This document shows positions 7,886 through 15,601 of a DNA stretch of 64,000 nucleotides, in pieces. Within the stretch, counting starts at the first letter, position 1. Each line of letters begins with the position of its first letter. A model generated the notes under the pieces. The model was given only the letters and a program-made list of their open reading frames with translations, searched no databases and was not told the DNA's origin. Source of the stretch: Virgibacillus necropolis (GTDB lineage Bacteria > Bacillota > Bacilli > Bacillales > Amphibacillaceae); NCBI RefSeq assembly GCF_002224365.1, contig NZ_CP022437.1, positions 3,596,001-3,660,000 of the forward strand, given 5' to 3'. A program made the translations under genes and the position numbers.

Positions 7886-8613
7886 AAAGCCACCCCTTTA
7901 AGATAATCCTTGAGATACACATAATCTTCACTTAACACAATAAATATCGCTAAAATATATTTTCGGTTTCGCTCTAACGTTTTTTTACTAACGTCCACTC
8001 TTTTTACTAAATCCTTAATAGGTAGCTTTTTCTTCAGATGTACATACTCTCTTAATGTTGTATCATCGTATAGGATTTTTGCAGTGCGAATGGCTGACTC
8101 ACGTGCGTCCCTATGTTTAGGAGAAGCCTCTGTTAATTCAGCTAAAGTCAGTTTGTACTCCCATAGCTTGTCTTTGAAATCGGCAATTTCTTCTCTACGG
8201 TACCAAGCTTCTTGTTCTTCTCGGTATTTTTCATTCACAGCAACAATTTCCGCTGGATTTTCCATCTTTTCCTCATCATAGCTTTCGTCTAATGAAGCAG
8301 TTTTTGGTGTCTTTTGTACAAATCGAATATAATCAATTACTTTACGCTTCACAACAAGCTTTGCAAATGACAAAAAGGAACTACCTTTTTCTGCTGAGTA
8401 GGTTTGAATTGCCTCATTAAATGCGAAAAGCCCAACACTAAATTCATCATCACGCTTTGGGTCAATATATCGTTTACAAACCTCTGAAACACATTTTGCG
8501 ATATAAGGCTGATACATCTTTAAAAGATCGTTTTGTACTTCTTGATCCCCTTGTTTGGCCGAGGTAATCATTTCTTCTAGGGGTCTTTCTTTTAAGGACT
8601 GGTTACTAATCAA
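7882..8613 (-). CDS. sigI: RNA polymerase sigma factor SigI
   Basis: A sigma-70-family factor of 243 residues that in Bacillus controls cell-wall hydrolase and mreBH genes. Region 2 is visible near residues 25-95 (DLLKMYQPYIAKCV through SFLSFAKLVVKRKVIDYIRF), including the -10 recognition helix; the C-terminal domain is the SigI-specific type with DVSKKTLERNRKYILA near 208-223. The start is TTG at 8613 with GGAGGT 8 bases upstream; no ATG is nearby. It overlaps rsgI by 4 bases. A possible autoregulated sigma-I promoter lies just upstream. Confidence 0.93.
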   Translation of the reverse strand: MISNQSLKERPLEEMITSAKQGDQEVQNDLLKMYQPYIAKCVSEVCKRYIDPKRDDEFSVGLFAFNEAIQTYSAEKGSSFLSFAKLVVKRKVIDYIRFVQKTPKTASLDESYDEEKMENPAEIVAVNEKYREEQEAWYRREEIADFKDKLWEYKLTLAELTEASPKHRDARESAIRTAKILYDDTTLREYVHLKKKLPIKDLVKRVDVSKKTLERNRKYILAIFIVLSEDYVYLKDYLKGVAL

Positions 8614-8640
8614 CCTGAAGCACCTCCAGCCATTACAAAG

Positions 8641-8669
8641 TTCGTTATTTTCTTACTTTTTTTGGGTGT
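8641..8669 (-). promoter_or_regulatory. Candidate sigma-I autoregulated promoter of sigI-rsgI
   Basis: On the minus strand ACACCC (8664-8669), then an A-rich spacer of 19 bases, then CGAA (8641-8644), ending 27 bases upstream of the sigI start codon. Known sigma-I promoters combine a C-rich -35 (ACCCCC-like) with a CGAA -10 and sigI is autoregulated in B. subtilis. The spacing here is my reading and has not been checked against an aligned set. Confidence 0.4.
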
Positions 8670-8878
8670 ACCCTCTATATATTTCATGTTTACTTTTATA
8701 GTCATATTTGTCATATTTAATAATTTATATGTCATGATGAAAACCACCATCTTTATATTTTTAGGTATTTTTTTCTATTTCAATATGACTAATGTTAACC
8801 CATCGTTATAGTAGTTACTATCACAGGTTATTTACATTTCCATTAAAAATCGGTTACTTTCGACATTTTTCGAGCAAA
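8670..8878. other. Intergenic region upstream of sigI, nothing further recognised
   Basis: AT-rich, about 210 bases between the candidate sigI promoter and the terminator of the PRC-barrel gene. I see no ORF with a ribosome-binding site and no strong inverted repeat. Confidence 0.5.
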
Positions 8879-8919
8879 TAAAAAAGCATTTATGTCGAAA
8901 TATTACGACATAAACGCTT
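8879..8919 (-). terminator. Intrinsic terminator after the PRC-barrel gene
   Basis: Stem of 14 bases with one mismatch (AAGCGTTTATGTCG/CGACATAAATGCTT on the minus strand) followed by a T-run, 8 bases past the stop codon. Confidence 0.85.
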
Positions 8920-8926
8920 AAGCCTC

Positions 8927-9646
8927 TTATAGACTAGCTAATGCGTCTTCTTTTGTCTCAAAACTTATTTGTGCTTCTAAATGATCAGCCTTTAGATCTA
9001 CATACAAATCTTTTTCGGACCATTCAAGAGAAGTGATATGGAGCGGTTTAACTAAATAATATCTTTCTTCAGGAACTTTTAAATACTTCACTACAAGATA
9101 ATCAATTTTCCAATTATGATCATCGAAAATTAAATCTGTAATTTCTCCCATATTTCCATCATGACCATGAAGCTTTATTCCGATTGTGTCTGACTCATTT
9201 AATAGTACATATTTCGTGTTTTCGTTCATTTCCATTTCATTTCGTTTTGCGATACTGTCATCACGTTGAGCAGGAACCTCTGGAACAAATGGTCTATCAA
9301 CTGCACCCCATAGATTCTCCCCCCTCCAATAACGATTCCAGCCGTAATATTCTGTTAGACTTTCTTCATTTGCTGTTGAAAGTTCCGTGTCAGCTGGTAT
9401 TGTAGGACTGTTTTTAACCATATCTTTTGTATGGCTAACTTCTAAAAGTTCTTTATCCTTATCGATTCCTGTGAAAGACGTTGGCGATAAGTAAACGTTT
9501 CGTGCTGGTAACCATTTATGTGTATCCACCTGTGCGTATCGAATTGCCCAACTATGATCGTCAAAATAAATATCTTTTACTTTGCCCATCTCTCCATCGG
9601 TTGCATGAATATTGTATGATTTTAATGCTGATGTTAAATAAAGCAT
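8927..9646 (-). CDS. Protein with two PRC-barrel domains
   Basis: A 239-residue soluble protein built from two related PRC-barrel units, one near residues 5-75 (ATDGEMGKVKDIYFDDHSWAI) and one near 150-225 (GHDGNMGEITDLIFDDHNWKI); the two halves carry the same G-x-M-G-x(2)-D-x-x-FDDH-W signature. PRC barrels occur in ribosome-maturation, photosynthetic and stress proteins and bind partner proteins; the role here is unknown. The start has an AAGGAGG site 8 bases upstream. The promoter immediately upstream matches sigma-B, so this is probably a general-stress gene. Confidence 0.85.
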   Translation of the reverse strand: MLYLTSALKSYNIHATDGEMGKVKDIYFDDHSWAIRYAQVDTHKWLPARNVYLSPTSFTGIDKDKELLEVSHTKDMVKNSPTIPADTELSTANEESLTEYYGWNRYWRGENLWGAVDRPFVPEVPAQRDDSIAKRNEMEMNENTKYVLLNESDTIGIKLHGHDGNMGEITDLIFDDHNWKIDYLVVKYLKVPEERYYLVKPLHITSLEWSEKDLYVDLKADHLEAQISFETKEDALASL

Positions 9647-9680
9647 TTATAAAACCTCCTTCAACTCTTATGAAAATAAG

Positions 9681-9706
9681 ATACCCGCATTTTAACCTTA
9701 TCAAAC
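9681..9706 (-). promoter_or_regulatory. Sigma-B promoter of the PRC-barrel gene
   Basis: On the minus strand GTTTGA (9701-9706), 14 bases, GGGTAT (9681-9686). The general-stress sigma-B consensus is GTTTAA-N12-14-GGGTAT, so this is one mismatch in the -35 and none in the -10. It ends about 35 bases upstream of the start codon. Confidence 0.75.
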
Positions 9707-9787
9707 TTTAAAAGGCTAAGTGCATGAAATAAAGGAGGTTTTTTCATTATTTTTGATGGAAGGAATAAAAGTAACCAATTGGTACGA

Positions 9788-9929
9788 GTTCAAAAAGTCG
9801 GCAAATTAGAAACAAGAAGTTCAAGGCACGAAGATTTTGAGGACCGCAACGTATGCTTTTAATACGTGAGGACCAGAAAAACTGAGGAACGAAGAAATTC
9901 GCCGTTTATCATTTGATGACTTTTTGAAC
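9788..9929. repeat. GTTCAAAAAGTC repeat, copy 1 (142 bp)
   Basis: Bounded by GTTCAAAAAGTCGGC on the left and GATGACTTTTTGAAC on the right, an imperfect terminal inverted repeat. Internal marks shared with other copies include AATTAGAAACAAG, GAAGATTTTGAGGACCG, TTTTAATACGTGAGGACC and AATTCGCCGTTTATCATTTG. Its right end overlaps the last codons of the serine protease gene. Same length and orientation as copy 2. Confidence 0.9.
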
Positions 9930-10727
9930 AACCTCTATTGGAATATAAAGCCCTACTTTACCATGTTCATCACTATCAAGGGTAGCAAAAACCACACCAA
10001 TAACTTTGCCATCCTTATTCAGAACGGGGCTTCCGCTATTCCCATGATAAACGGGGGCATCTATCATCACTACTGGTTTCTTCCAGTCAGGGAGCATGGT
10101 CTCTTCTATAATCGTCCCCTTATTGGCAATTCCTTGGAATCGTAATGGGTTTCCGATAAAATAAATCGGGTCACCTTTAGTGAAAACTGGACTTTTTGCT
10201 AAATCTAAAGATGGGAAATTTTTTCCTTCTGTTTCTAAAACAGCTAAATCAACGGACGGATATGTCGCTATTACCTCCGCGTTTTGAAGACCTTCATCTG
10301 GAAATGCTACTGTCACATTTTCCTCTCCTTCAATTACATGATGATTTGTTATAATTGTTCCGTCCCCATTGATTGAAAACCCTGTACCTCTAGAATCCCC
10401 TGTTTCTATTACTACGACAGCTTTTTTATATGCTCGAATATCATCTTGTAAAGAAAGCTTTGAAGATGTAATCAAAAATTCAATTGCTGGAACGGATATT
10501 ACCTTTGGAAAAAAGGCAAATACGTTAAGCAACATCATTATGACAATTAACCAAAACGCCCATTTTGGAAATGGGCGTTTTGGCTTTTTTTGTACATCTT
10601 TATCATGTGCTCGCTTTAAAGCACTTTTTCGCTCAGCCTCGACTAATTCGACGAGCTCCTCGTCATCTATTTCTTCGTATAAATCATCATCAATCACATC
10701 ATGATTGTTCTTATCATCCTTATTCAT
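9909..10727 (-). CDS. Membrane-anchored trypsin-like serine protease (S1C)
   Basis: A 272-residue protease. Residues 1-52 are cytoplasmic and very acidic, then basic; one transmembrane helix follows near 54-74, and the protease domain faces outward. The catalytic triad is readable: H130 in ITNHHVI, D160 in PSVDLAVL and S231 in HGNSGSP. There is no PDZ domain, unlike HtrA, so it is a short S1C type. It starts 24 bases after the bmrD-like gene on the same strand, preceded by GAGGTGA, and may share its transcript. Its last codons (..VQKVIK-stop) lie inside a dispersed repeat, so the C-terminus may have been rewritten by repeat insertion. Confidence 0.88.
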   Translation of the reverse strand: MNKDDKNNHDVIDDDLYEEIDDEELVELVEAERKSALKRAHDKDVQKKPKRPFPKWAFWLIVIMMLLNVFAFFPKVISVPAIEFLITSSKLSLQDDIRAYKKAVVVIETGDSRGTGFSINGDGTIITNHHVIEGEENVTVAFPDEGLQNAEVIATYPSVDLAVLETEGKNFPSLDLAKSPVFTKGDPIYFIGNPLRFQGIANKGTIIEETMLPDWKKPVVMIDAPVYHGNSGSPVLNKDGKVIGVVFATLDSDEHGKVGLYIPIEVVQKVIK

Positions 10728-10751
10728 AAGTCACCTCGCACACCAGGAATC

Positions 10752-12782
10752 CTAAACTGCCTTTTTAGTATTGCCTTGTTGCATTTGATACATCTGATAA
10801 TACATTCCTTTTTCATGTATTAATTGCTCGTGATTTCCTTGTTCCTCTATCATACCATGGTCAAGAACAAAAATTGTGTCAGCTTGTTGAATGGTTGATA
10901 AACGATGAGCAATTACTAGTGTTGTGCGTCCTTTCTTAAGAACATCTAGTGCACGTTGAATAACTGCTTCGGTTTCCGTATCAACATTTGCGGTTGCTTC
11001 ATCTAATATGAGGATAGCAGGATCAAATGCTAATGCCCGTGCAAAAGACAATAACTGCCGTTCTCCTAAAGAAAATGTACTTCCACCTTCTGTAACAGGG
11101 TTATCATATTTTTTAGGCAATTTTTCGATAAATCGATCTGCCCCTACCGCTTTTAATGCAGCAATAGCTTGATCTCTTGAAATAGTTGGATCACCCATTG
11201 TTACGTTTGATAGTATTGTACCTGAAAATAAAAATGGATCCTGAAGAACGATGCCCATATGGCTCCTGACCTGTTGTCGGGACCACTCTTTTGTAGGATT
11301 TCCGTCAATCGTGATGATTCCTTTTTGTGGGTCATAAAAACGGAATAACAAATTCATAATCGAGCTTTTGCCAGAGCCAGTGTGTCCTACAAATGCTGCT
11401 GTTTGACCAGATTCGACCTGGAAGGAAATATCATTTAACACATAATCCTTATTATTATACGCAAAGGATACATTGTTAAATTCTACTTTTCCACGATACT
11501 TATCTACATGATCTGTCACAACCTGTTCCCCATCCTGATCCATAAGTTCAAATACGCGATTACCCGCTACCCTTGCTTGCTCTATAAGTGGTAACTGGTG
11601 AACGATATCTGTTACCGGCTCGAACAAGCGGTTGAGGTAATCAACAAAAGCATATAACAAACCAATTGATATCACGGCTGTAGGATCAAACGAGATAAAT
11701 CCAAAGTACCAGATAAATCCAACAAATGCTAAATTCCGAATGACAGTTACCAAATTATAAGACGTGAGTGCACTAAGCTTTACTAACTTACGTTCAAACG
11801 TGTAATGACGATCATTTAGTACTTCAAAATCCTTCTTTGTTCTTTTTTCGTGGAGAAATGCCTGGATTATTGGCATCCCTTGAATTGCTTCATTAATACT
11901 TCCATTTATATCACTTATTGTTGTTCTAATAACCGTATTATATTTTGTACCAAAGTATTTATACGCTTTCATCCAAACCAGAATCAGTGGAATGATTAAC
12001 AAACACATGGCAGCCAATTTTGGATCTAATATGAATAAAGCGATGAAGATTCCCGCCATATAAATAACACTCGTTATTACAATGGATAGAACCCGTTCAT
12101 ACAAGTCTCTGATTGCCTCTGTATCATTCGTAATTCTTGCCACAACTTTTCCTGCTGGTTGATCGACGTAATAGTTAATTGGAATTCGCTGTGTATGCTG
12201 AAAAATATCGTTTCGCATTCTTTTGACAATCTGATTCGACGCTTTCTGTAATAAAAACGTTTTAAAAAATTGAAAGAACGCAGCAATTACTAATAAAAAC
12301 ATATACAAACCTAATAGAAATAAAATTGGTCCCTTTTCAGGTTGAAAAAATGGGTATATCTCAGAAAAGGATAGCTTTTCCCCTGTATAGGATTGATTTC
12401 CCTCATTGGTTTGAATAACAATTTCATTACCGGCAATACTTCGTTTACCATTTAACGGAACATCTGCATGCACAAGATAATAATCTTTCTCCACTTGAAA
12501 AATTGTTACTAGCTCTTTTGGCTGATCCTGATCTGTTAACCGATCAGATCGTTTGTAATAACTCCCATCATGCAGCACGGTATGCTCATCGTTGTTATTT
12601 TCGACCTGTTGCCAGTTTCCTTCAATACCTAGTATATGTTCATCAATAATTCGTTTTGCTATTAATGGTCCTGCTAACTCAAGCGCTACAGCAATTACTA
12701 AGCAAATTAATCCAATAATGATACTTCGTTTATAATGTAGCGCATAGTTAAATAATCGCTTTTCAGTTGATGCCTTTTTCAT
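10752..12782 (-). CDS. bmrD: Multidrug ABC exporter half-transporter, BmrD/YheH-like
   Basis: Membrane domain fused to ATPase, 676 residues, the length of B. subtilis BmrD (YheH). Six transmembrane helices occupy about residues 15-380, with a BmrD-typical extracellular insertion of roughly 90 residues between helices 1 and 2 (about 50-145). The nucleotide-binding domain has Walker A GHTGSGKSS, an atypical signature FSLGERQ, and Walker B ILILDEAT with the catalytic glutamate intact. Together with the BmrC-like partner (which has Asp at that position) it should form an asymmetric heterodimer that exports drugs. It starts 6 bases after the partner gene. Confidence 0.9.
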   Translation of the reverse strand: MKKASTEKRLFNYALHYKRSIIIGLICLVIAVALELAGPLIAKRIIDEHILGIEGNWQQVENNNDEHTVLHDGSYYKRSDRLTDQDQPKELVTIFQVEKDYYLVHADVPLNGKRSIAGNEIVIQTNEGNQSYTGEKLSFSEIYPFFQPEKGPILFLLGLYMFLLVIAAFFQFFKTFLLQKASNQIVKRMRNDIFQHTQRIPINYYVDQPAGKVVARITNDTEAIRDLYERVLSIVITSVIYMAGIFIALFILDPKLAAMCLLIIPLILVWMKAYKYFGTKYNTVIRTTISDINGSINEAIQGMPIIQAFLHEKRTKKDFEVLNDRHYTFERKLVKLSALTSYNLVTVIRNLAFVGFIWYFGFISFDPTAVISIGLLYAFVDYLNRLFEPVTDIVHQLPLIEQARVAGNRVFELMDQDGEQVVTDHVDKYRGKVEFNNVSFAYNNKDYVLNDISFQVESGQTAAFVGHTGSGKSSIMNLLFRFYDPQKGIITIDGNPTKEWSRQQVRSHMGIVLQDPFLFSGTILSNVTMGDPTISRDQAIAALKAVGADRFIEKLPKKYDNPVTEGGSTFSLGERQLLSFARALAFDPAILILDEATANVDTETEAVIQRALDVLKKGRTTLVIAHRLSTIQQADTIFVLDHGMIEEQGNHEQLIHEKGMYYQMYQMQQGNTKKAV

Positions 12783-12788
12783 TAGGAA

Positions 12789-14531
12789 CTATACCTCCTC
12801 ATTTTCTAGCTGTTGTTGATTGTACTGTTCTTTATACCAACCACCACTTGCAACTAGTTCATTATGTGTTCCTTGTTCCATTATTTTCCCATCTTCTAAA
12901 ACAATAATATGATCTGCATGAGTTACTGCAGATAGACGATGGGCTGCGATGAATGTTGTTTTATTTTGACGTTCTTTTCGTAAGTGTTCGATAATTTTGG
13001 ATTCTGTTTTTCCATCTACCGCTGATAATGAATCATCTAATATCAAAATTTCTGGATCTTTAATGAATGCACGAGCTAACGCCACACGTTGTTTTTGTCC
13101 ACCTGATAATGTGACACCACTCTCGCCTACCTGTGTATCCAAACCTTGTGGTAGTTGTTTCATATCATTTATAAAATAAGCTAGATCCATTACACGATAA
13201 ATTTCCTGATCTGTTGCATCTGCTTTACCAAATTGAATATTTTCACGAATGCTTTTTGAAAACATCATTTGATCCTGTGGTACATAACCAATCCATGACC
13301 TAATGTGTTCTAAATTAATGTCATTTAAGTCTATCCCTGAAATTTTTATTTTCCCTTGTACACCAGGATATTGACGTAATAGTAATTTAAATAATGTTGT
13401 CTTTCCTGCTCCTGTTTTACCAACTATTCCAATGGTTTGACCTCGTTTAACGTCTAAGTAAATATCGTCCAGTCTTTTTACTTCCGTTTCTGGATAAGTA
13501 AACGATATATGGTCATATTCAAGGGATTCTATTTGCTTAACAAGTTTTGGTGATACAGGATTTTTTACATCTGCTTCATAATCAAGTGTCTCGTTTACGC
13601 GATCAAGTGAAGCATTACCGCGTTGCATAATATTGATCAATTCTCCAACTGCGAACATTGGCCAGATTAACATTCCTAAATAGACGTTAAATGTAACAAG
13701 GTCACCTAACGTAATCCTGTTTTCAAACACAAGTAATGCCCCGTAGCCAAGACCAGTTGTGTAGGATAACCCGACAAGAATTTTCATCGTAGGTTCAAAT
13801 AACGCATCAATTTTAGCTACTTCAATGTTTTTTTGGTATACATCATCTGTCATTTTCGCGAAACGTTTTTCGTCCTGTCTCTCCTGGACAAAAGCGCGAA
13901 TAACACGTACGCCACGAATAGATTCCAATACCTCATTATTCATGTCACCAAATGCGGTCTGTGCTTCCATAAAGCGCTTATGAATGGTCCCTCCATATTT
14001 GTTCATAACAACTGCCATAATCGGTAATGGAATTAAGGCGGCTAAAGTCAAAGGCCAACTTATCGTAAATCCCATAACAACAATAATCATAATCATAAAT
14101 ATACTCGAGTCAACCAATGTTAAAACCCCAAAACCTGCTGTTAGCTGAATAGATCTTAAATCATTTGTACTCCGTGCCATCAGGTCACCTGTTCTGAACT
14201 TTCCAAAAAACGTTGGTGTCATAGTTAAAAAGTGATCCATTAGCCTAGTTCTAGATAAACGTTCTAATTTTGCAGCTCCACTAAATAATGTATAGTCCCA
14301 TAAAAATGATATTGCGTAATGCACAACGATTAATACAAGATAACCAGCAATAAGCGTTACTAACAGTTTCATTGTTAACGTTTCAAATTGAATTTTATCA
14401 ATTGCAAAACCCACTAATTTTGGGGGAATCAGTCCGATTGCACTTGCAATAATTAAAGCAACAATAGCAAATACGTAACTTTTCCAATACCGTTTAAAAA
14501 ACCAATCTAATTTCTTAAAAACCTGAAACAT
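12789..14531 (-). CDS. bmrC: Multidrug ABC exporter half-transporter, BmrC/YheI-like
   Basis: 580 residues: six transmembrane helices in about 1-310 and a nucleotide-binding domain with Walker A GKTGAGKTT and a canonical LSGGQ signature. Walker B reads ILILDDS, so the catalytic glutamate is replaced by aspartate. This matches the known degenerate site of BmrC and implies heterodimerisation with the following gene, which keeps the glutamate. The ATG at 14531 follows a GAAGAAGGTGAG ribosome site. A leader ORF, tandem terminators and a perfect sigma-A promoter precede it, indicating control by transcription attenuation. Confidence 0.9.
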   Translation of the reverse strand: MFQVFKKLDWFFKRYWKSYVFAIVALIIASAIGLIPPKLVGFAIDKIQFETLTMKLLVTLIAGYLVLIVVHYAISFLWDYTLFSGAAKLERLSRTRLMDHFLTMTPTFFGKFRTGDLMARSTNDLRSIQLTAGFGVLTLVDSSIFMIMIIVVMGFTISWPLTLAALIPLPIMAVVMNKYGGTIHKRFMEAQTAFGDMNNEVLESIRGVRVIRAFVQERQDEKRFAKMTDDVYQKNIEVAKIDALFEPTMKILVGLSYTTGLGYGALLVFENRITLGDLVTFNVYLGMLIWPMFAVGELINIMQRGNASLDRVNETLDYEADVKNPVSPKLVKQIESLEYDHISFTYPETEVKRLDDIYLDVKRGQTIGIVGKTGAGKTTLFKLLLRQYPGVQGKIKISGIDLNDINLEHIRSWIGYVPQDQMMFSKSIRENIQFGKADATDQEIYRVMDLAYFINDMKQLPQGLDTQVGESGVTLSGGQKQRVALARAFIKDPEILILDDSLSAVDGKTESKIIEHLRKERQNKTTFIAAHRLSAVTHADHIIVLEDGKIMEQGTHNELVASGGWYKEQYNQQQLENEEV

Positions 14532-14610
14532 GTGTTACTCACCTTCTTCTCTTTTCATGTGTAACAATCCATTTCTCATCAAATCTTCCACTATTGGCCT
14601 TTTAAAGGCA

Positions 14611-14641
14611 AAAAAAAGCATACGTCTATGACGTATGCTTT
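14611..14641 (-). terminator. Distal intrinsic terminator in the bmrC leader
   Basis: Perfect 12-base stem AAAGCATACGTC/GACGTATGCTTT with an ATA loop and an uninterrupted T-run on the minus strand. It lies between the leader ORF and bmrC and about 80 bases before the bmrC start, so transcription must pass it to reach the exporter genes. Confidence 0.9.
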
Positions 14642-14650
14642 CATAAAAGT

Positions 14651-14674
14651 ATGGGTGCCCAGCAAACCACCCAT
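14651..14674 (-). promoter_or_regulatory. Small hairpin between the two leader terminators
   Basis: A 7-base perfect stem (ATGGGTG/CACCCAT) with a 10-base loop between the two terminators. It may form part of the antitermination fold; no independent evidence. Confidence 0.5.
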
Positions 14675-14711
14675 AAAATATAAAAAGGCCACAGTGATGT
14701 GTGACCTTCTG
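14675..14711 (-). promoter_or_regulatory. Proximal attenuator hairpin with competing antiterminator arm
   Basis: On the minus strand AAGGTCACA (14700-14708) pairs with TGTGGCCTT (14685-14693), nine pairs with one G-U, followed by a T-rich run: an intrinsic terminator. The same upstream arm, CAGAAGGTCAC (14701-14711), is perfectly complementary over 11 bases to GTGACCTTCTG inside the leader ORF (14753-14763). The two pairings exclude each other. A ribosome covering the end of the leader ORF would favour the terminator; a ribosome arrested earlier would leave the antiterminator free. Confidence 0.8.
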
Positions 14712-14737
14712 AAGACAATAAAAGACAATATGTATTA

Positions 14738-14809
14738 TTATGCTTTTCCGCCCAGAAGGTCACTAATTTGTATGAAGTTTACTTGATTACGTTGAATGAT
14801 ATTTTTCAT
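14738..14809 (-). CDS. bmrB: 23-residue leader peptide of the bmrCD-like operon
   Basis: A short ORF with an ideal ribosome site (AAAGGAGGTCATTAAG then ATG), too short for normal ORF listing. It encodes MKNIIQRNQVNF followed by IQISDLLGGKA and ends TAA TAA-like (TAATAA). Codons 16-19 contain the strand that pairs with the attenuator. B. subtilis bmrCD is preceded by a leader peptide gene, bmrB (yheJ), which induces the exporter when ribosomes are slowed by antibiotics; the peptide here is shorter and I claim functional analogy, not sequence homology. The peptide itself is probably without activity. Confidence 0.75.
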   Translation of the reverse strand: MKNIIQRNQVNFIQISDLLGGKA

Positions 14810-14842
14810 CTTAATGACCTCCTTTCGATTCGATTCTCAATA

Positions 14843-14871
14843 ATTATAGTATTTTGAAAAGTAATAGTCAA
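14843..14871 (-). promoter_or_regulatory. Sigma-A promoter of the leader peptide-bmrCD operon
   Basis: On the minus strand TTGACT (14866-14871), a 17-base spacer, and TATAAT (14843-14848): one mismatch from the consensus. It ends about 33 bases upstream of the leader ATG. A strong constitutive promoter before an attenuator is the usual arrangement of ribosome-sensing resistance operons. Confidence 0.85.
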
Positions 14872-15020
14872 TACATTTTTTATTTATTTTTAAATTTCTT
14901 TAAAATATTACAACAATGTCAAAACAATATTATACACCTTAAAATCAGTACACATCATATTGAGGTATGGGAGAAATCCGAGTTTAAAAATAAGATTTTA
15001 AAATTCTGCAAGTCTTTGTA

Positions 15021-15488
15021 TTTTTAAAAGGCTGTTTCGTAAACATTATTGCTTTTTCATCTTCATAGTTTCTATATACTGCGACATAATAGCACCGTGA
15101 TTTCCGCGGAGGGCAGTCGCTTTCCGCGGGCGGCTGGTGAGCCTCCTCGCGCTCCGCACTGCGGGGTCTCACCTATGCCTATAATCCCGCAGGAGTCGAC
15201 TGCCCTCCGCTCCAATCACTGTAAAGTTAAGAGGTGAATGGGAGAGAATTATAGGTAAATCTCCAACCCTAGCGAAGGAAAAACACGGAGACTCCTGCGG
15301 AAACAGCGAAGACGATGAGACCCCGCAGTGAGCGGTCTTTGCGATCGAGGAGGCTCATCGCGAGCCCGCGGAAAGCGTAGTGTTTTTCCGCAGCGGTCGC
15401 AGGGCACCAAACATGATTTTTAGTTACGTCGCATTTTATATCAACTTCGGTGTATGAGCAACGAACTATGAAACAGCCTTTTTAAAAA
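15021..15488. repeat. Nested GC-rich inverted-repeat element (about 470 bp)
   Basis: Outer inverted repeats AAAGGCTGTTTC (left) and GAAACAGCCTTT (right) enclose two GC-rich modules facing each other. The left module is closed by a perfect 14-base pair of arms (GCGGAGGGCAGTCG near 15108 and its complement near 15198). The right module carries GGAGACTCCTGCGG, GATGAGACCCCGCAGTGAG, GAGGAGGCTCATCG and CCCGCGGAAAGCGTAG and is bounded by GGAAAAACAC/GTGTTTTTCC. The reading frames inside are by-products of the repeats. Composition is clearly richer in GC than the flanks. Similar sequence recurs at 34692-34968. Confidence 0.85.
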
Positions 15489-15525
15489 GAGTAATTATGA
15501 AATTGATTCAAACAGCCAAAATTTT

Positions 15526-15558
15526 AAAAGAGAATTGCCAAATTGACAATTCTCTTTT
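15526..15558. terminator. Terminator after the small zinc-finger protein gene
   Basis: Perfect 12-base stem AAAAGAGAATTG/CAATTCTCTTTT with a nine-base loop, lying 43 bases past the stop of the minus-strand zinc-finger gene. T-rich on both flanks. Confidence 0.75.
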
Positions 15559-15601
15559 ACTGTTTATTTATTTTTTTCCTTCTGTTTTCTCCAGATGAAG
15601 A

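Noticed and set aside
9732-9864. AAAGGAGG followed by an ATT-initiated short frame on the plus strand
   Set aside because: ATT starts are exceptional and most of the frame lies in repeat copy 1. The AAGGAGG is also the mirror image of the PRC-barrel gene's ribosome site, so it looks fortuitous.
14984-15237. Two overlapping Arg/Pro-rich frames on opposite strands
   Set aside because: Both come from the GC-rich inverted-repeat element and have no start signals.
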